The notes under the pieces were generated by a model. The model ran no database searches, was not told the DNA's origin, and saw only the letters and a program-made list of their open reading frames with translations. The translations under genes and the position numbers were made by a program. Positions 34,615-44,016 of a stretch of DNA of 55,461 nt are shown here, piece after piece. The DNA is from Bacteroidetes bacterium SB0662_bin_6. GTDB lineage: Bacteria; Bacteroidota; Rhodothermia; Rhodothermales; VXPQ01. Positions within the stretch are counted from its first letter, which is position 1. The number at the start of each line of letters is the position of its first letter. The stretch covers positions 73,153 to 128,613 of the forward strand of contig VXPQ01000038.1 of NCBI GenBank assembly GCA_009839485.1, given 5' to 3'.

Positions 34615-37083
34615 TCAGGCCCCCAGTTCCGCCGCTTTGATCAGGTCGGCCAGAATGCCTGCCGCCGTCACTTCCGGGCCGGCGCCCGGCCCCTGCACCA
34701 CAAGCGGATTGTCGAGGTAACGTTCCGTCGTGTACACAACCATGTTATTGCTGCCGTCAAGCCGCGCAAAAGGCGAACCCTGTTCGATACAACGGGTCTG
34801 CACGCTCAAGCGCCCCTCCTCCATGCGGCCGATGTACTGCAAACGCTGCCCCGCGCCGGCAGCTTCCCCGATACGTTCCTCCCATTCGGCATCCAGCTCG
34901 GTGGTGCGTTCCATGAACTCGGCCAACGGCGCCTCGCGCAAGGGAGGCGGCACCAGCGAATCAACGGCAATATCATCACGTTCGACCTGAAGCCCTGCCT
35001 CCCGGGCCAGAATGAGGATCTTGCGCGCCACATCCTCTCCTTGCAGGTCTTCCCTCGGGTCCGGCTCCGTATAGCCCTTCTCGCGGGCGGTGCGAACAGC
35101 CTCGGAAAACTTCATCCCCGTCGCCATGCTGTAGAAGATATAGGCCAGCGTCCCGGAAAATACGCCTTCGATCCGTATCACCCGATCGCCGCTTCGAATC
35201 AGGTCGCGCAGCGTGGAAATCACCGGCAAGCCCGCACCCACCGTCGTCTCGTAGAGATACGGGACCTGCCGGCGATACGCCGTGCTTAAAAGTTCTTCGT
35301 AGAACGACTGGTCCTGCGTATTGGCCCGTTTGTTGGGCGTGATGATCGATATGGAACGCGAAAGCAGTTCGGGATACTGCGAGGCTACCTCCTCGGAAGC
35401 CGTAGCGTCTATGACCATCATCCGGTGCAACCGCCCTTCCCGGAGCTGATCCATCACGGCATCGATCCCTCCCTTCGCTCCATTTTTCAATGATTCGAGC
35501 GCTTGAGTAAAGGGGATCCCCCCCACATCCCAGGCCATTTTCCTGGTATTGGAAAGGCCCACGAGCTGGATGTTCAGCCTGAGGTCCCGCAAGAGCGTTT
35601 CCTGCTGATTTTCCAGCATCTTCAGCAACGCCCGCCCGACTACGCCGGCGCCGATAAGGAAGACATGCACCCTGTGCCGCACCAGCGCGAATTCATCGTG
35701 CAGGGCGTGCACGGCGTGCTTCACCTCCGCATCGGATACGACCGCCGAAATGTTCGTTTCCGCCGCCCCCTGCGCAATCGCCAGTACGTTGACCCCGTCC
35801 CGTCCCAACGTGGAAAACATGCGGCCAGCCAACCCGGGGCGCTGCCGCATATTGTCGCCCACCACCGATACGATGGCGCATTGCTCCATGGTATATACAC
35901 GGCCGACATCGCCCCGGACCAGTTCGAGTTCGAACTCTTCCCGGATCAGATTGGCGGAAAGTTCGGCGTTCTCGGCCCGCACTACCGTGCAGAGGCTCTG
36001 TTCCGACGAGGCCTGCGCAATCAAAAACACATTGATGCCCCGAGCGGCCAGCGCCGTCAGCGCACGCGCGGAAATGCCCGGTATCCCGACAAACCCTGTC
36101 CCCTCCAGCATAACCACCGCCACATCCCGGATTGCGGTAATGGCTTTGACATGCCCCTCCATCGTCGTCGTATCCTTCGAAATAAGGGTACCCGGCGCCG
36201 ATGGATTCAGCGTATTCCGAATGCAAAGAGGGATATTCCCGGGAAGCAGGGGGCGCATCGTACGGGAATGCAGCACTTCCGCCCCGAAATAGGCGAGTTC
36301 CGCCGCTTCCCGGTAACTCAACCTGGGAAGTGCAAAAGCCTCCGGCACCAACCGGGGATCGGCGGACAGCACCCCATCCACATCGGTCCAGATCGTAACG
36401 TGCTCCGCCTCGAGAGCAGCCCCGATAATGGCCGCCGTATAATCGCTCCCCGAACGACCCAGTGTGGTCGATACCTTGCGCACCGTGGACGCAATGAAGC
36501 CGGTCGCCACCACAATGTCACCCTTTTTGCAGGAAGCGAAACGGGCGCGGACCCGTTCATTCGTCTCGTCGAACAGTACATTCGCTTCCCCGAACGAGGC
36601 ATCCGTGCAAATGATATTCCTGGTGTCCACGGCCTCTGCATCCTGACCCGCCGCGCGAAAGGCAGCCGCCACCATCGGAGCGGATAACTGCTCTCCCAGG
36701 CCGAGTACGGCATCACGAGCCCGGTCCGTACATTCCCGAAGCAGGTACACGCCATCGAGAAGTTCGGTGAGTTCCAGCATTTTGGCCTCGAGCAGCCCCC
36801 GAAGAGAAGCTCTCTCGGCATCGCTCGCCAGCGCCTCTGCAACGGCAAGATGCCGCTCCCCGAGTTCGCGAAGTATTTCGCCATGATTGCCGGCGCGCGC
36901 AATGGCCAGATCGATCGCTTCGAGAAGCGTGTCCGTCACCCCCCCCAGCGCAGATACCACCACGATGCGCAGGCCGTCGCGGTCCTCGGCCGATACAAGA
37001 TCGACTGCCCGCCGGATGCGCTCCGCCGTCGCCACGGAGGTGCCGCCAAACTTGTGTACGTAAACGGGGCGTTCAGAGGGCAT
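34615..37083 (-). CDS. thrA: Bifunctional aspartokinase / homoserine dehydrogenase
   Basis: An 822-residue fusion controlling entry to the aspartate family and the branch to threonine and methionine. Residues 5-300 are aspartokinase (K11-FGGTS, then TTLGRSGSDYTA near 207). Residues 315-455 contain two ACT repeats (IPGISARALTALAARGINV; RPGLAGRMFSTLGRDGVNV) that would sense threonine or lysine. Residues 472-822 are homoserine dehydrogenase, with NAD motif GAGVVG at 478-483 and the later GVFSGTLAYIF and YTEPDPREDLQGEDVARK. The ATG at 37083 is chosen because KFGGTS must lie near the N-terminus; 37128 adds 15 unrelated residues. It heads the operon with dapB and dapA. Confidence 0.96.
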   Translation of the reverse strand: MPSERPVYVHKFGGTSVATAERIRRAVDLVSAEDRDGLRIVVVSALGGVTDTLLEAIDLAIARAGNHGEILRELGERHLAVAEALASDAERASLRGLLEAKMLELTELLDGVYLLRECTDRARDAVLGLGEQLSAPMVAAAFRAAGQDAEAVDTRNIICTDASFGEANVLFDETNERVRARFASCKKGDIVVATGFIASTVRKVSTTLGRSGSDYTAAIIGAALEAEHVTIWTDVDGVLSADPRLVPEAFALPRLSYREAAELAYFGAEVLHSRTMRPLLPGNIPLCIRNTLNPSAPGTLISKDTTTMEGHVKAITAIRDVAVVMLEGTGFVGIPGISARALTALAARGINVFLIAQASSEQSLCTVVRAENAELSANLIREEFELELVRGDVGRVYTMEQCAIVSVVGDNMRQRPGLAGRMFSTLGRDGVNVLAIAQGAAETNISAVVSDAEVKHAVHALHDEFALVRHRVHVFLIGAGVVGRALLKMLENQQETLLRDLRLNIQLVGLSNTRKMAWDVGGIPFTQALESLKNGAKGGIDAVMDQLREGRLHRMMVIDATASEEVASQYPELLSRSISIITPNKRANTQDQSFYEELLSTAYRRQVPYLYETTVGAGLPVISTLRDLIRSGDRVIRIEGVFSGTLAYIFYSMATGMKFSEAVRTAREKGYTEPDPREDLQGEDVARKILILAREAGLQVERDDIAVDSLVPPPLREAPLAEFMERTTELDAEWEERIGEAAGAGQRLQYIGRMEEGRLSVQTRCIEQGSPFARLDGSNNMVVYTTERYLDNPLVVQGPGAGPEVTAAGILADLIKAAELGA

Positions 37084-37241
37084 GGGAGGATACGGAATCA
37101 ATGCGGGTTGGCTGCACCGGCCGGGCAAACCCGGATATCAAAAACCCGCACGGCGACTATTTGTCCCGGCGCGGATATCCGTTCGCGGAAATGCAGTATA
37201 TCCCGATAAGATACGCCGGACGGGGAAGAGGCGGGAACGTC

Positions 37242-37273
37242 AGGGCCTGTTAAAACTATACAGCGGCGCTCTG
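37242..37273. repeat. Dispersed repeat, copy D (internal block)
   Basis: These 32 bp match 2167-2198 of copy A at 28 positions, including an exact CAGCGGCGCTCTG. The block sits just beyond the 3' end of the second sulfatase gene. Confidence 0.55.
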
Positions 37274-37289
37274 TTCCGTCCGGTTCGGA

Positions 37290-39062
37290 TCAGTCGACAC
37301 GATGCGTGATTTCAACCTGATGAGGACCGCGCACGAGATCCGGTTCTTCCAGAGAAACCTCAAGCCGGATCGGACCCGCAGGCAGGGAAATACCTTCATA
37401 CCGCACGGCGCCTTCCCCTGCCGCGGCGTCTACGGAATACTCCGTATCATCCGCCTGAAGCAGCACGGTCAGCGGTTTGTCGGAGGGATCGAACCGCACC
37501 AGCACGTCATAGGTCCCTTCGCCCCTGACGTCCAGTAACCAGAAGCCCTGCGCATTACGGCGCCATCCCCCCTGTATGAAGCGCCAGTCCTGCCGCGTCA
37601 AAACCGTCGGGTTTTCGTGCGGCGTACCCACATGAATACGCGGAGGGGCATAGTTATCGGGCCGGGTGCTGCTCACATCGTCGAACCAGGCATTGTAGCG
37701 TATCATCAGGTCCCCCACGACGTCAGCACGTTCGGCGGCCAGATCCGTAAGGGCGTACGGATCCTCCAGCATGTCGTACAACTCGAACGCCGGACCCTCT
37801 TCCGGAAGCGCCTCCAGCCCGAACCCACTGCCGTTGACCAGTTTCCAGCGCGGCGTGCGCACCGAGACATGATGGTAGCGGTCCGGCACATTGCCGCGGT
37901 GCGTTTGCAGCACAAGCATCCGATCGCCCTGATCCACTTCTTCGCCCAGCAACGCCGGCAAGAGGCTCTGTCCGTCGATCGTGCGGTCGTCCGGGAGCGC
38001 CACCGCCGCCGCGTCGAGCATGGTGGGCATCAGGTCGATATGCGCCGAAATGTGATCGTCGAGGCGTCCCGGGATAAGCTGCGCGGGCCAGCGCACCAGA
38101 AGCGGCGAGCGGATCCCGCCCTCATGCACGCCGGCTTTCATGCCTTGCATACCCGCCACGTAGCGGCGCGTATTCGGACCGTTATCGACAATGAACATGA
38201 CCAGCGTGTTTTCCGCCAGACCCGACTCGTCGAGCCAGGCCGTGAGCCGCCCCATGTTGTCGTCGATGTTGTCGATCATGGCAAAAATGCGGGCCAGGCG
38301 GTCCGGGTCGTTCTCTTCCGGCAGCAGGTGTCCGGCCTCCTGCGGAAATCGCGCGGGGGACAGATCCTGGCCTGCATAGTACGCATACAGGTCCTCCGGC
38401 ACGTCGTGGTACGGCGAATGGGGGGCGTTCGCGGCGATATAGGCGAAGAACGGGCGTCCCGCCGCATGTTCGGTTTCCATCCACTGGCGCGCCTCGTCGA
38501 AATAAATGTCGGTGCAGTACCCGGTCATTTGCTCCAGTTCGCCGTTGCGCAACAGAATCGGATCGGTGTAGGCTCCTTCGCCGCCGGGCGGATCCGACGG
38601 CTGGCCGATTCCTCCGCCCCGGTGCACGAGCGCCTCTTCGAACCCCTGGTCCTGCGGGCGCATGGGGTAGTTATCCCCAAGGTGCCACTTCCCGAAGATG
38701 CCCGTGGCATAGCCGGCGCCCTGAAGCAATTCGGCCACAGTGATCTCGTCCGGGTCCATCATGGCCCGGCCCACCCAGGTATCGACGACGCGGGTGCGGT
38801 AATTGTACCGCCCCGTCATGAGCGATGCGCGCGTGGGAGCGCACACCGGACTGACATAAAACGGGTTGACCTGGATGCTTTCCGTCGCCAGTTGGTCCAG
38901 GTGAGGCGTCCGGAGGATCGGGTTGCCCGTGAATCCGAAATCCCCGTAGCCCTGATCATCCGTAATGACGAGGATGATGTTCGGAGGCGTATCGCCGGAA
39001 GGAGCGGTGCATCCTGCGAGAAGAAGCAGCGGAACGAGAAACAAGGGGGAAAAGCGCATCAT
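37290..39062 (-). CDS. Sulfatase lipoprotein with C-terminal beta domain
   Basis: A 590-residue type I sulfatase anchored as a lipoprotein (lipobox LLAGC, C18). Metal ligands D35-D36 in ITDDQGYGD, formylglycine motif C74-A-P-T-R78, and K125/H127 in FGKWHLG are intact. The order and FIVDNGPNTRRY are arylsulfatase-like. The last about 100 residues (from RQDWRFIQGGWRRN) form a beta-rich extension, possibly carbohydrate-binding. The start is one of two adjacent ATGs. It lies directly after another sulfatase gene across a 19-bp-period repeat. Substrate is unknown. Confidence 0.92.
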   Translation of the reverse strand: MMRFSPLFLVPLLLLAGCTAPSGDTPPNIILVITDDQGYGDFGFTGNPILRTPHLDQLATESIQVNPFYVSPVCAPTRASLMTGRYNYRTRVVDTWVGRAMMDPDEITVAELLQGAGYATGIFGKWHLGDNYPMRPQDQGFEEALVHRGGGIGQPSDPPGGEGAYTDPILLRNGELEQMTGYCTDIYFDEARQWMETEHAAGRPFFAYIAANAPHSPYHDVPEDLYAYYAGQDLSPARFPQEAGHLLPEENDPDRLARIFAMIDNIDDNMGRLTAWLDESGLAENTLVMFIVDNGPNTRRYVAGMQGMKAGVHEGGIRSPLLVRWPAQLIPGRLDDHISAHIDLMPTMLDAAAVALPDDRTIDGQSLLPALLGEEVDQGDRMLVLQTHRGNVPDRYHHVSVRTPRWKLVNGSGFGLEALPEEGPAFELYDMLEDPYALTDLAAERADVVGDLMIRYNAWFDDVSSTRPDNYAPPRIHVGTPHENPTVLTRQDWRFIQGGWRRNAQGFWLLDVRGEGTYDVLVRFDPSDKPLTVLLQADDTEYSVDAAAGEGAVRYEGISLPAGPIRLEVSLEEPDLVRGPHQVEITHRVD

Positions 39063-39176
39063 GTGGAAAGTTCGGATAAAGCAGGGAAAGCGGCGAAAAA
39101 CAGGGAAAATCCTGAAAAGCAGGGAAATAAGAAAAAATCAGGGAAAATGACAATTTCCAGGAAAAGCATCGTCAAT
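39063..39176. repeat. 19-bp-period repeat array between two sulfatase genes
   Basis: CAGGGAAA begins at 39082, 39101, 39120 and 39139, exactly 19 bases apart. CAGGAAAA follows in phase at 39158, and a degenerate GTGGAAAG lies at 39063. The intervening 11 bases are mostly A-rich and not conserved. On the transcribed strand each unit ends TTTCCCTG. The array fills the whole spacer between the two genes and slightly enters the upstream gene's 3' end. Confidence 0.75.
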
Positions 39177-40719
39177 GAGTCAACCGCGCCGCAAGAGGCA
39201 GCACCGGGTCGTTGATCTCGGTCATGCGCTCCAACAGACGGGCATCGAGGTACTTGATCGCGGCGCGGACTTCCGGCGTGTCTTCCGCAATGAGGTTCAC
39301 GCTTTCGGCGGGATCGTCCACCAGATTGAACAACTCGTCGCGGCGCGCATCGAGCAGGTCGCGGACCATTTTCCATTCGGGGGTTCGATAGGCACGCATA
39401 TGGGTCCACGACTGGTGATGCGTAGAATACTCCGCATAAAATTCGGTAGGCCAGTCTTCGGGCGTATCGCCCCGTAAGAGCGGCACGAAACTGCGCCCCC
39501 GCAGCAGCAGCCCGGCAGGCACGTCGGCTCCGCCCATCTCGGCAAGCGTGGCGTACCAGTCGAGATTGCTTACGATCGACTCCACGACGGTACCGGGCGC
39601 GGTGACCCCCGGCCACCGGACGAGCAGCGGCACCTTCAGCGAATTGTCGTACATGTTCGGACGCTGCCCCTGCGGCACATTGTACGTGCCCGGCGGCGGG
39701 TCGGTCAGGATCCAATGCCCGTTCCCCTTGTGCCACATCCCGTTATGGCCCATGTTGTACCCATGATCGGACGTAAAGACGACAATGGTGTCGTCTGTAA
39801 GCCCAAGTTCGTCGAGCACATCAAGAATGCGCCCCAGGTTACGATCGATGCTTGCTACTGCCGCAAGATACTCGGGCATATAGCGGTGCAGGCGAGCCGT
39901 ATCGAGCAGGGGATAATCGGGATTGGGCAGGACGGCGTCGAGTTCCTCATACGGCGCCCAGTCTTCCTCCGGCAAAGGCAGCCAGGCGGCGTGGGGCGCC
40001 CGGTAGTGGAGCGACAGCATGAAAGGGCCTTCCCGATGTTCCCGGAGAAACCCGATGGCCTGATCCGTCAGGATGTCCTGGGTGAACCCCTCATGCGTTC
40101 CCGTCACGCCGTTTTCTTCGAGGACGGGATCGCGGGGGGTGTTGCCGCCGCTGCGGAATCCGAAGAAATGGTCATACCCCATCGTGGTGGGATGGTACCG
40201 ATCCTGTGTTCCAAGATGCCACTTGCCGACAAGTCCCGTCTCATAGCCTTCCTGGTTCAGCAAATCGACCCAGGTGAGAAGGCCCGGGTCCAGCCCATGA
40301 CCGACCTCCCGCTGAGGATTGATCCAGTCCCAAACATTCACTTCCGAGCCGTAGCGGCCTGTCATGAGTTCCGCCCGCGACGGACTGCATACGGGCGTCG
40401 CCACAAAGGCATTGCTGAAAAATGCCCCTTCCGCCGCGAGGCGATTCATGTGGGGCGTGCGCAGGTCCGGATGCCCCGCACCGAGCACGGCGAAGTTTTC
40501 GGGATCGCTTTCCAGGGCATGTCCCATGGATGCGGCAAGCGTATGGCCTTCCGCGCCCAGCGCCCACGGCGCCTGATCGTCGGTCAGAATGAAGAGGATA
40601 TTGGGCCTCTCCGGCAGATCGGCGGCGCCTGTGTCCTGGGCGGCGGCCGGAAAGGTCAGAAAAGCGACAAAGAAGATCACCGGCGCCCGCAGGGTGCGGG
40701 AAAACAATAATTTCACCAT
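39172..40719 (-). CDS. Secreted type I sulfatase
   Basis: A 515-residue sulfatase with a signal peptide (1-28, ending FPAAAQ). The core shows D47-D48 in LTDDQAPW, formylglycine motif C111-S-P-S-R115 in CSPSRAELMTGR, and K166/H168 in VGKWHLG, plus VVFTSDHGYNMGHNG. The overall look is closest to N-sulfoglucosamine or other glycan sulfatases; substrate is inferred only. It starts two bases from a dispersed repeat end (copy E) and is followed by the lipoprotein sulfatase across a 19-bp-period array. The two may be co-transcribed. Confidence 0.93.
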   Translation of the reverse strand: MVKLLFSRTLRAPVIFFVAFLTFPAAAQDTGAADLPERPNILFILTDDQAPWALGAEGHTLAASMGHALESDPENFAVLGAGHPDLRTPHMNRLAAEGAFFSNAFVATPVCSPSRAELMTGRYGSEVNVWDWINPQREVGHGLDPGLLTWVDLLNQEGYETGLVGKWHLGTQDRYHPTTMGYDHFFGFRSGGNTPRDPVLEENGVTGTHEGFTQDILTDQAIGFLREHREGPFMLSLHYRAPHAAWLPLPEEDWAPYEELDAVLPNPDYPLLDTARLHRYMPEYLAAVASIDRNLGRILDVLDELGLTDDTIVVFTSDHGYNMGHNGMWHKGNGHWILTDPPPGTYNVPQGQRPNMYDNSLKVPLLVRWPGVTAPGTVVESIVSNLDWYATLAEMGGADVPAGLLLRGRSFVPLLRGDTPEDWPTEFYAEYSTHHQSWTHMRAYRTPEWKMVRDLLDARRDELFNLVDDPAESVNLIAEDTPEVRAAIKYLDARLLERMTEINDPVLPLAARLTH

Positions 40720-40720
40720 A

Positions 40721-40742
40721 GGAACCTCTGATTAAATTCGCA
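40721..40742. repeat. Dispersed repeat, copy E (left end)
   Basis: These 22 bp match the left end of copy B (27300-27321) at 18 positions, including CTCTGATTAA exactly. It lies immediately upstream of the sulfatase start, where it could affect transcription or translation. Confidence 0.45.
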
Positions 40743-40770
40743 TGGGCGAGGACCTTGGGACGCGCCTTCT

Positions 40771-43038
40771 CTAAAGACGGTATGTGTAGTTGAGCTTGAG
40801 CGAAGCGCCCCGCGACAACGTGATCATATCGCGGTTTTCAAACAGGTCTTCGCCCATATTCCGCCAGTTGTGCCGGTATACGAGAAAGATATTCGAGCCC
40901 GGCTGTACGATCCAGCGCAAACGTGCAAAAAGGCCTACCAGATCGCTGACCTCGTCATACTGGACCTGCAGTTTGGCGGAAACGGACGGCGTCGGGTCCC
41001 AGTCGGTTTCGAGCTCATAGACGTTGGCGGTGAAACTGCCCTGGGGCATCGACACATCGTTGTACCCGACGCTGGTCCCGATACTGACGCCGGCATTCGG
41101 GCGAAACGTCATACGGAGAAAAACCTCCGTGCTGGAACCGTCCCAGAAATCCCCCCAATCCACACTCCCGAACACGGAAATCTTTCTCCTGCCCGCAGAG
41201 AATCCCCCGATAGAATACCGCTGCACCGTGTACCCGCCGGGCAGAATATCTATCCCGTCGCTGACCCCAAAGGTGTGGTAGAGTTCTTCAAAGCGCCGCG
41301 TAAAGTCGATGGACACGTTATCGCCGCTCTCAAATTCGATCCCGAGCACTTCCACTTCCCACTCCCGTTCCTCGGGAACGCCCGTATCCATTGCCACCAG
41401 ATGCCGGTATTGCACGCCAAAGCCAAGCTGCCGTATCTGCTTGATCCTGGCGGGCCTGGGCATCCAGTTTATGCGCGGCTCGACGCGGCGGAAATTGTTG
41501 CGTCGCACAAAACCCGCCCGCGGACGGTAATCGGCGCCGAACTCCCGATAGGAAATGTGCCCGGACCAGATATCATTGGGAAAGTTGAAGCGGAGGCCGC
41601 GCGCAGTCAGGTCGTTCAACGATTTGGTCGTATTCGGATCAATGTTGGAATTGCCCACGGCAAAGACTTCGAGTTCCGCATTCTTATCCCCGAAAAAGTG
41701 CCGGGTGGCGAGTTGCACATCCACACCGAACGTGTGGCCGGTTTCGGGGGCAAAGCCTGTCGCGTCTTCGGAGGTGGCGCGGCGCGTATAGATTGCTCCG
41801 ACCGTGGACTGTTCGAAAATGGGATGCCGGACACGGGCCACGGTAAACTGCTCGGAAGGAATCGCCACATCTTCCCCGTCTTCATTACGGTACTGATCAT
41901 CGCCGACGCCTACCTGAAAGAACCCCACATCGGTCCGGCCGACCTGTCCCGTCATGCGGACCCCGTAGTCGATGGGGACAGGACGCCCCCCCACCAGGCC
42001 GATGTTACGTGAAAAAAACGGGGTAGGATTGCTTCGGGGAGCGAAGGAAAAAATGCCGGAGCCTTCCAGAAAGAACCCGCGCTGCTCGGGGAAACGAAGC
42101 GGAAAGCGGGTCAGGTTCACACGCCGCTGGTCCGCCTCGACCTCGGCAAAATCGGTATTGAACGACAGGGATGCGCGCAGACTTGGCGTGACGCTGTAGT
42201 TGATATCCAGGCTGATATCGCCGGGATACGTCGTGGGGTCGGCGTTCTCGGGTACGTTGCGCCAACTCCCGATCACCGAAGGAACCCCTTCGAGCCCGAT
42301 CCCCTGGGAAATATCCCGGAGGCCGACAAGACGGCCGGCATAGATCGGACGCAGCAGTCCTTCGTTGCGGCGCCACCCCCGCCAGAGCATTTCCTCGTTG
42401 GTGCGCCGGATCGTGCGCTGAAAGTTGATCCCCCATTCGTCCGATCCCGGATCGAAGTTCAGCGTCCGAAAGGGTATGCTGACTTCAAGGGACCACCCAT
42501 CAGGCCGCCGGGCCGTGCGCACATCCCAGATGCCGTTCCATGCGCGGCCGCCGCTTCTGAAGAACGACTCGCTGCCTCCAATAAGGATCGCATCGCCCCG
42601 CATGGCGTTGGGATTCGTCTCGAAAAAATACCCGGTGCGCCCATCCTGGAAAGTATCCAGTATCCACATGAACCGGTCGTCGGTGTACAGGAACGCATCG
42701 CGCCGCTTCTGATAGGCAATGATGCCTTCGGGATCGTCGTAGAGAATCGCGCCGATGTACAACCGGTCCCGGTCGTACACGATCCGTATTTCCGTGGGGT
42801 GCGATGGGCTGCCCCCTTCGACCGGCTCCTGTTGCGTGAAGTCGGTGATCGGAATGGCCTGATTCCAGGCGTCCTCTATGATCCGCCCGTCCAGATCGAT
42901 GCGGTCGTCATCGGCAAGCCGATGCGCCTGCAGGGCAGGAAGCTCATCCTCCGCGGATTCCTGGGCAACCGCCGGCGACGGCAAGCCTGTGAGCACGCAC
43001 CCGGCCAGCAGCAAGGCGAAACCGGGAAGGCGCTTCAT
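40771..43038 (-). CDS. DUF5916 outer-membrane protein with CBM9-like N-terminal domain
   Basis: A 755-residue exported protein with signal peptide (1-26, ending PAVAQ). Residues about 40-220 are a CBM9-like carbohydrate-binding domain (RIDLDGRIIEDAWNQA, RIVYDRDRLYIGAILYD, GWSLEVSIPFRTL). The rest is the DUF5916 barrel-like region (RFPEQRGFFLEGSGIFSF, FFSRNIGLVGG) ending in LKLNYTYRL. Such proteins are common in Bacteroidota outer membranes and of unknown role. The ATG at 43038 is chosen from the signal peptide; the frame stays open upstream without sense. It follows two sulfatases on the same strand. Confidence 0.9.
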   Translation of the reverse strand: MKRLPGFALLLAGCVLTGLPSPAVAQESAEDELPALQAHRLADDDRIDLDGRIIEDAWNQAIPITDFTQQEPVEGGSPSHPTEIRIVYDRDRLYIGAILYDDPEGIIAYQKRRDAFLYTDDRFMWILDTFQDGRTGYFFETNPNAMRGDAILIGGSESFFRSGGRAWNGIWDVRTARRPDGWSLEVSIPFRTLNFDPGSDEWGINFQRTIRRTNEEMLWRGWRRNEGLLRPIYAGRLVGLRDISQGIGLEGVPSVIGSWRNVPENADPTTYPGDISLDINYSVTPSLRASLSFNTDFAEVEADQRRVNLTRFPLRFPEQRGFFLEGSGIFSFAPRSNPTPFFSRNIGLVGGRPVPIDYGVRMTGQVGRTDVGFFQVGVGDDQYRNEDGEDVAIPSEQFTVARVRHPIFEQSTVGAIYTRRATSEDATGFAPETGHTFGVDVQLATRHFFGDKNAELEVFAVGNSNIDPNTTKSLNDLTARGLRFNFPNDIWSGHISYREFGADYRPRAGFVRRNNFRRVEPRINWMPRPARIKQIRQLGFGVQYRHLVAMDTGVPEEREWEVEVLGIEFESGDNVSIDFTRRFEELYHTFGVSDGIDILPGGYTVQRYSIGGFSAGRRKISVFGSVDWGDFWDGSSTEVFLRMTFRPNAGVSIGTSVGYNDVSMPQGSFTANVYELETDWDPTPSVSAKLQVQYDEVSDLVGLFARLRWIVQPGSNIFLVYRHNWRNMGEDLFENRDMITLSRGASLKLNYTYRL

Positions 43039-43097
43039 CGCGGAATACGGGCGGCCAGTCAAAACGGGGGGCTTGGCAAGAATTGGGGCAACCCCTA

Positions 43098-43113
43098 AAT
43101 ATAGGATACGCTG
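43098..43113. repeat. Dispersed repeat, copy F (end fragment)
   Basis: AATATAGGATACGCTG matches 2134-2149 of copy A exactly, then diverges. It lies 60 bases upstream of the DUF5916 gene start, in a 245-base spacer without an ORF. Confidence 0.45.
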
Positions 43114-43283
43114 CTCTAAATCACGATCTCGCTCTTGCACGCCCCGCAGGAGATCCTGATCTGCACCAGAACACCGGAAACCCGGTTTTCCATCCCGCAA
43201 TGAGGACACGACACCGGGCGCGGCTGCAGGGGCTGTTCCAAAGAACCGCACTGGTGCGCCTGACGGCGCACGCTGCGCCATCT

Positions 43284-43991
43284 CTATTCCTCTCTCAAGC
43301 GCACCGGCACCTCTTCCCTTGCCAATCCATAGGCAACGCCCACGGCCCATGTCTGGAGTTCCTTGTACCGTTTGCGGACCCATGCCTGCAGAACGATATT
43401 GAGCGGCCACAGAACCAGACGCACTACAAGAGCAAGCATCGTGGAGACGACCGCGATGCCGAGCCCTACGAGGTCCGAAGCGGCATGCCGGTTGCCGCTC
43501 ATAAAGAGCACGAAAATACCGAGGAGCGTACCGAGAAGACCCAGACTGAGCGCAATATAGACCGCCGCCGTGATATACCTGTCGACCTCCTTGTAGTTGT
43601 CGTGATCGAATCCGATATAACGCAGCGCATAGTCGAGCATGCTTTGCGGCGTGCCGCCGCGGCCTTGCTCCTCGAGCAGCCTCTCGCCTGCAAGTCGATA
43701 GGGATTGCCCGGACGCACTGAGAAGAGCGCTGTCCGGAAATCCTGTACCCCGAGATCGGAAGGGTTAATTTTCAATAACTCCTGACTCCCTCGCCACTGA
43801 CGGAAGTAGCGGACATACGCCGTACAAAGAAAGAAGAGGCCCAGTAAAAAGACGAGGGCGAGCGGAAACTCAAAACCCTGCGCATAGCCGAACAAATCCC
43901 AGATCGAGGTAGGAAGGAAGCTTCCTCCTACCTCCTGCGCCGGCAGAGCAAGCGTGGTATCGGCGGCCTGGGGCGAAACGGATTGCATCAT
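43284..43991 (-). CDS. ExbB/TolQ/MotA-type proton-channel protein
   Basis: A 235-residue inner-membrane protein. Three spans are visible at about 40-63, 138-164 and 170-200. The latter two carry the family core SLGLLGTLLGIFVLF and GLGIAVVSTMLALVVRLVLW, where the conserved Thr lines the proton path. The domain couples proton flow to a TonB/TolA-like partner through ExbD/TolR proteins. Its ExbD-like partners are encoded at 48238 and 49762, separated from it by usher and TPR genes, an unusual order. A promoter-like pair lies at 44017-44047, so it may be partly transcribed on its own. Confidence 0.88.
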   Translation of the reverse strand: MMQSVSPQAADTTLALPAQEVGGSFLPTSIWDLFGYAQGFEFPLALVFLLGLFFLCTAYVRYFRQWRGSQELLKINPSDLGVQDFRTALFSVRPGNPYRLAGERLLEEQGRGGTPQSMLDYALRYIGFDHDNYKEVDRYITAAVYIALSLGLLGTLLGIFVLFMSGNRHAASDLVGLGIAVVSTMLALVVRLVLWPLNIVLQAWVRKRYKELQTWAVGVAYGLAREEVPVRLREE

Positions 43992-44016
43992 TGTGTCGGG
44001 GGTAAGGATGGATTTG

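Noticed and set aside
37084-37241. Lysine or threonine leader/riboswitch upstream of thrA
   Set aside because: Small GC hairpins exist, but I find no Lys- or Thr-rich leader peptide and no L-box landmarks.
39063-39176. CRISPR-like array
   Set aside because: The 19-bp unit has only 8 conserved bases and 11-base intervals, no spacer-size uniform unique sequence, no cas genes.
37617-39215. 532-codon plus-strand ORF opposite the lipoprotein sulfatase
   Set aside because: Antisense to a gene with intact lipobox and sulfatase motifs; composition is shadow-like.
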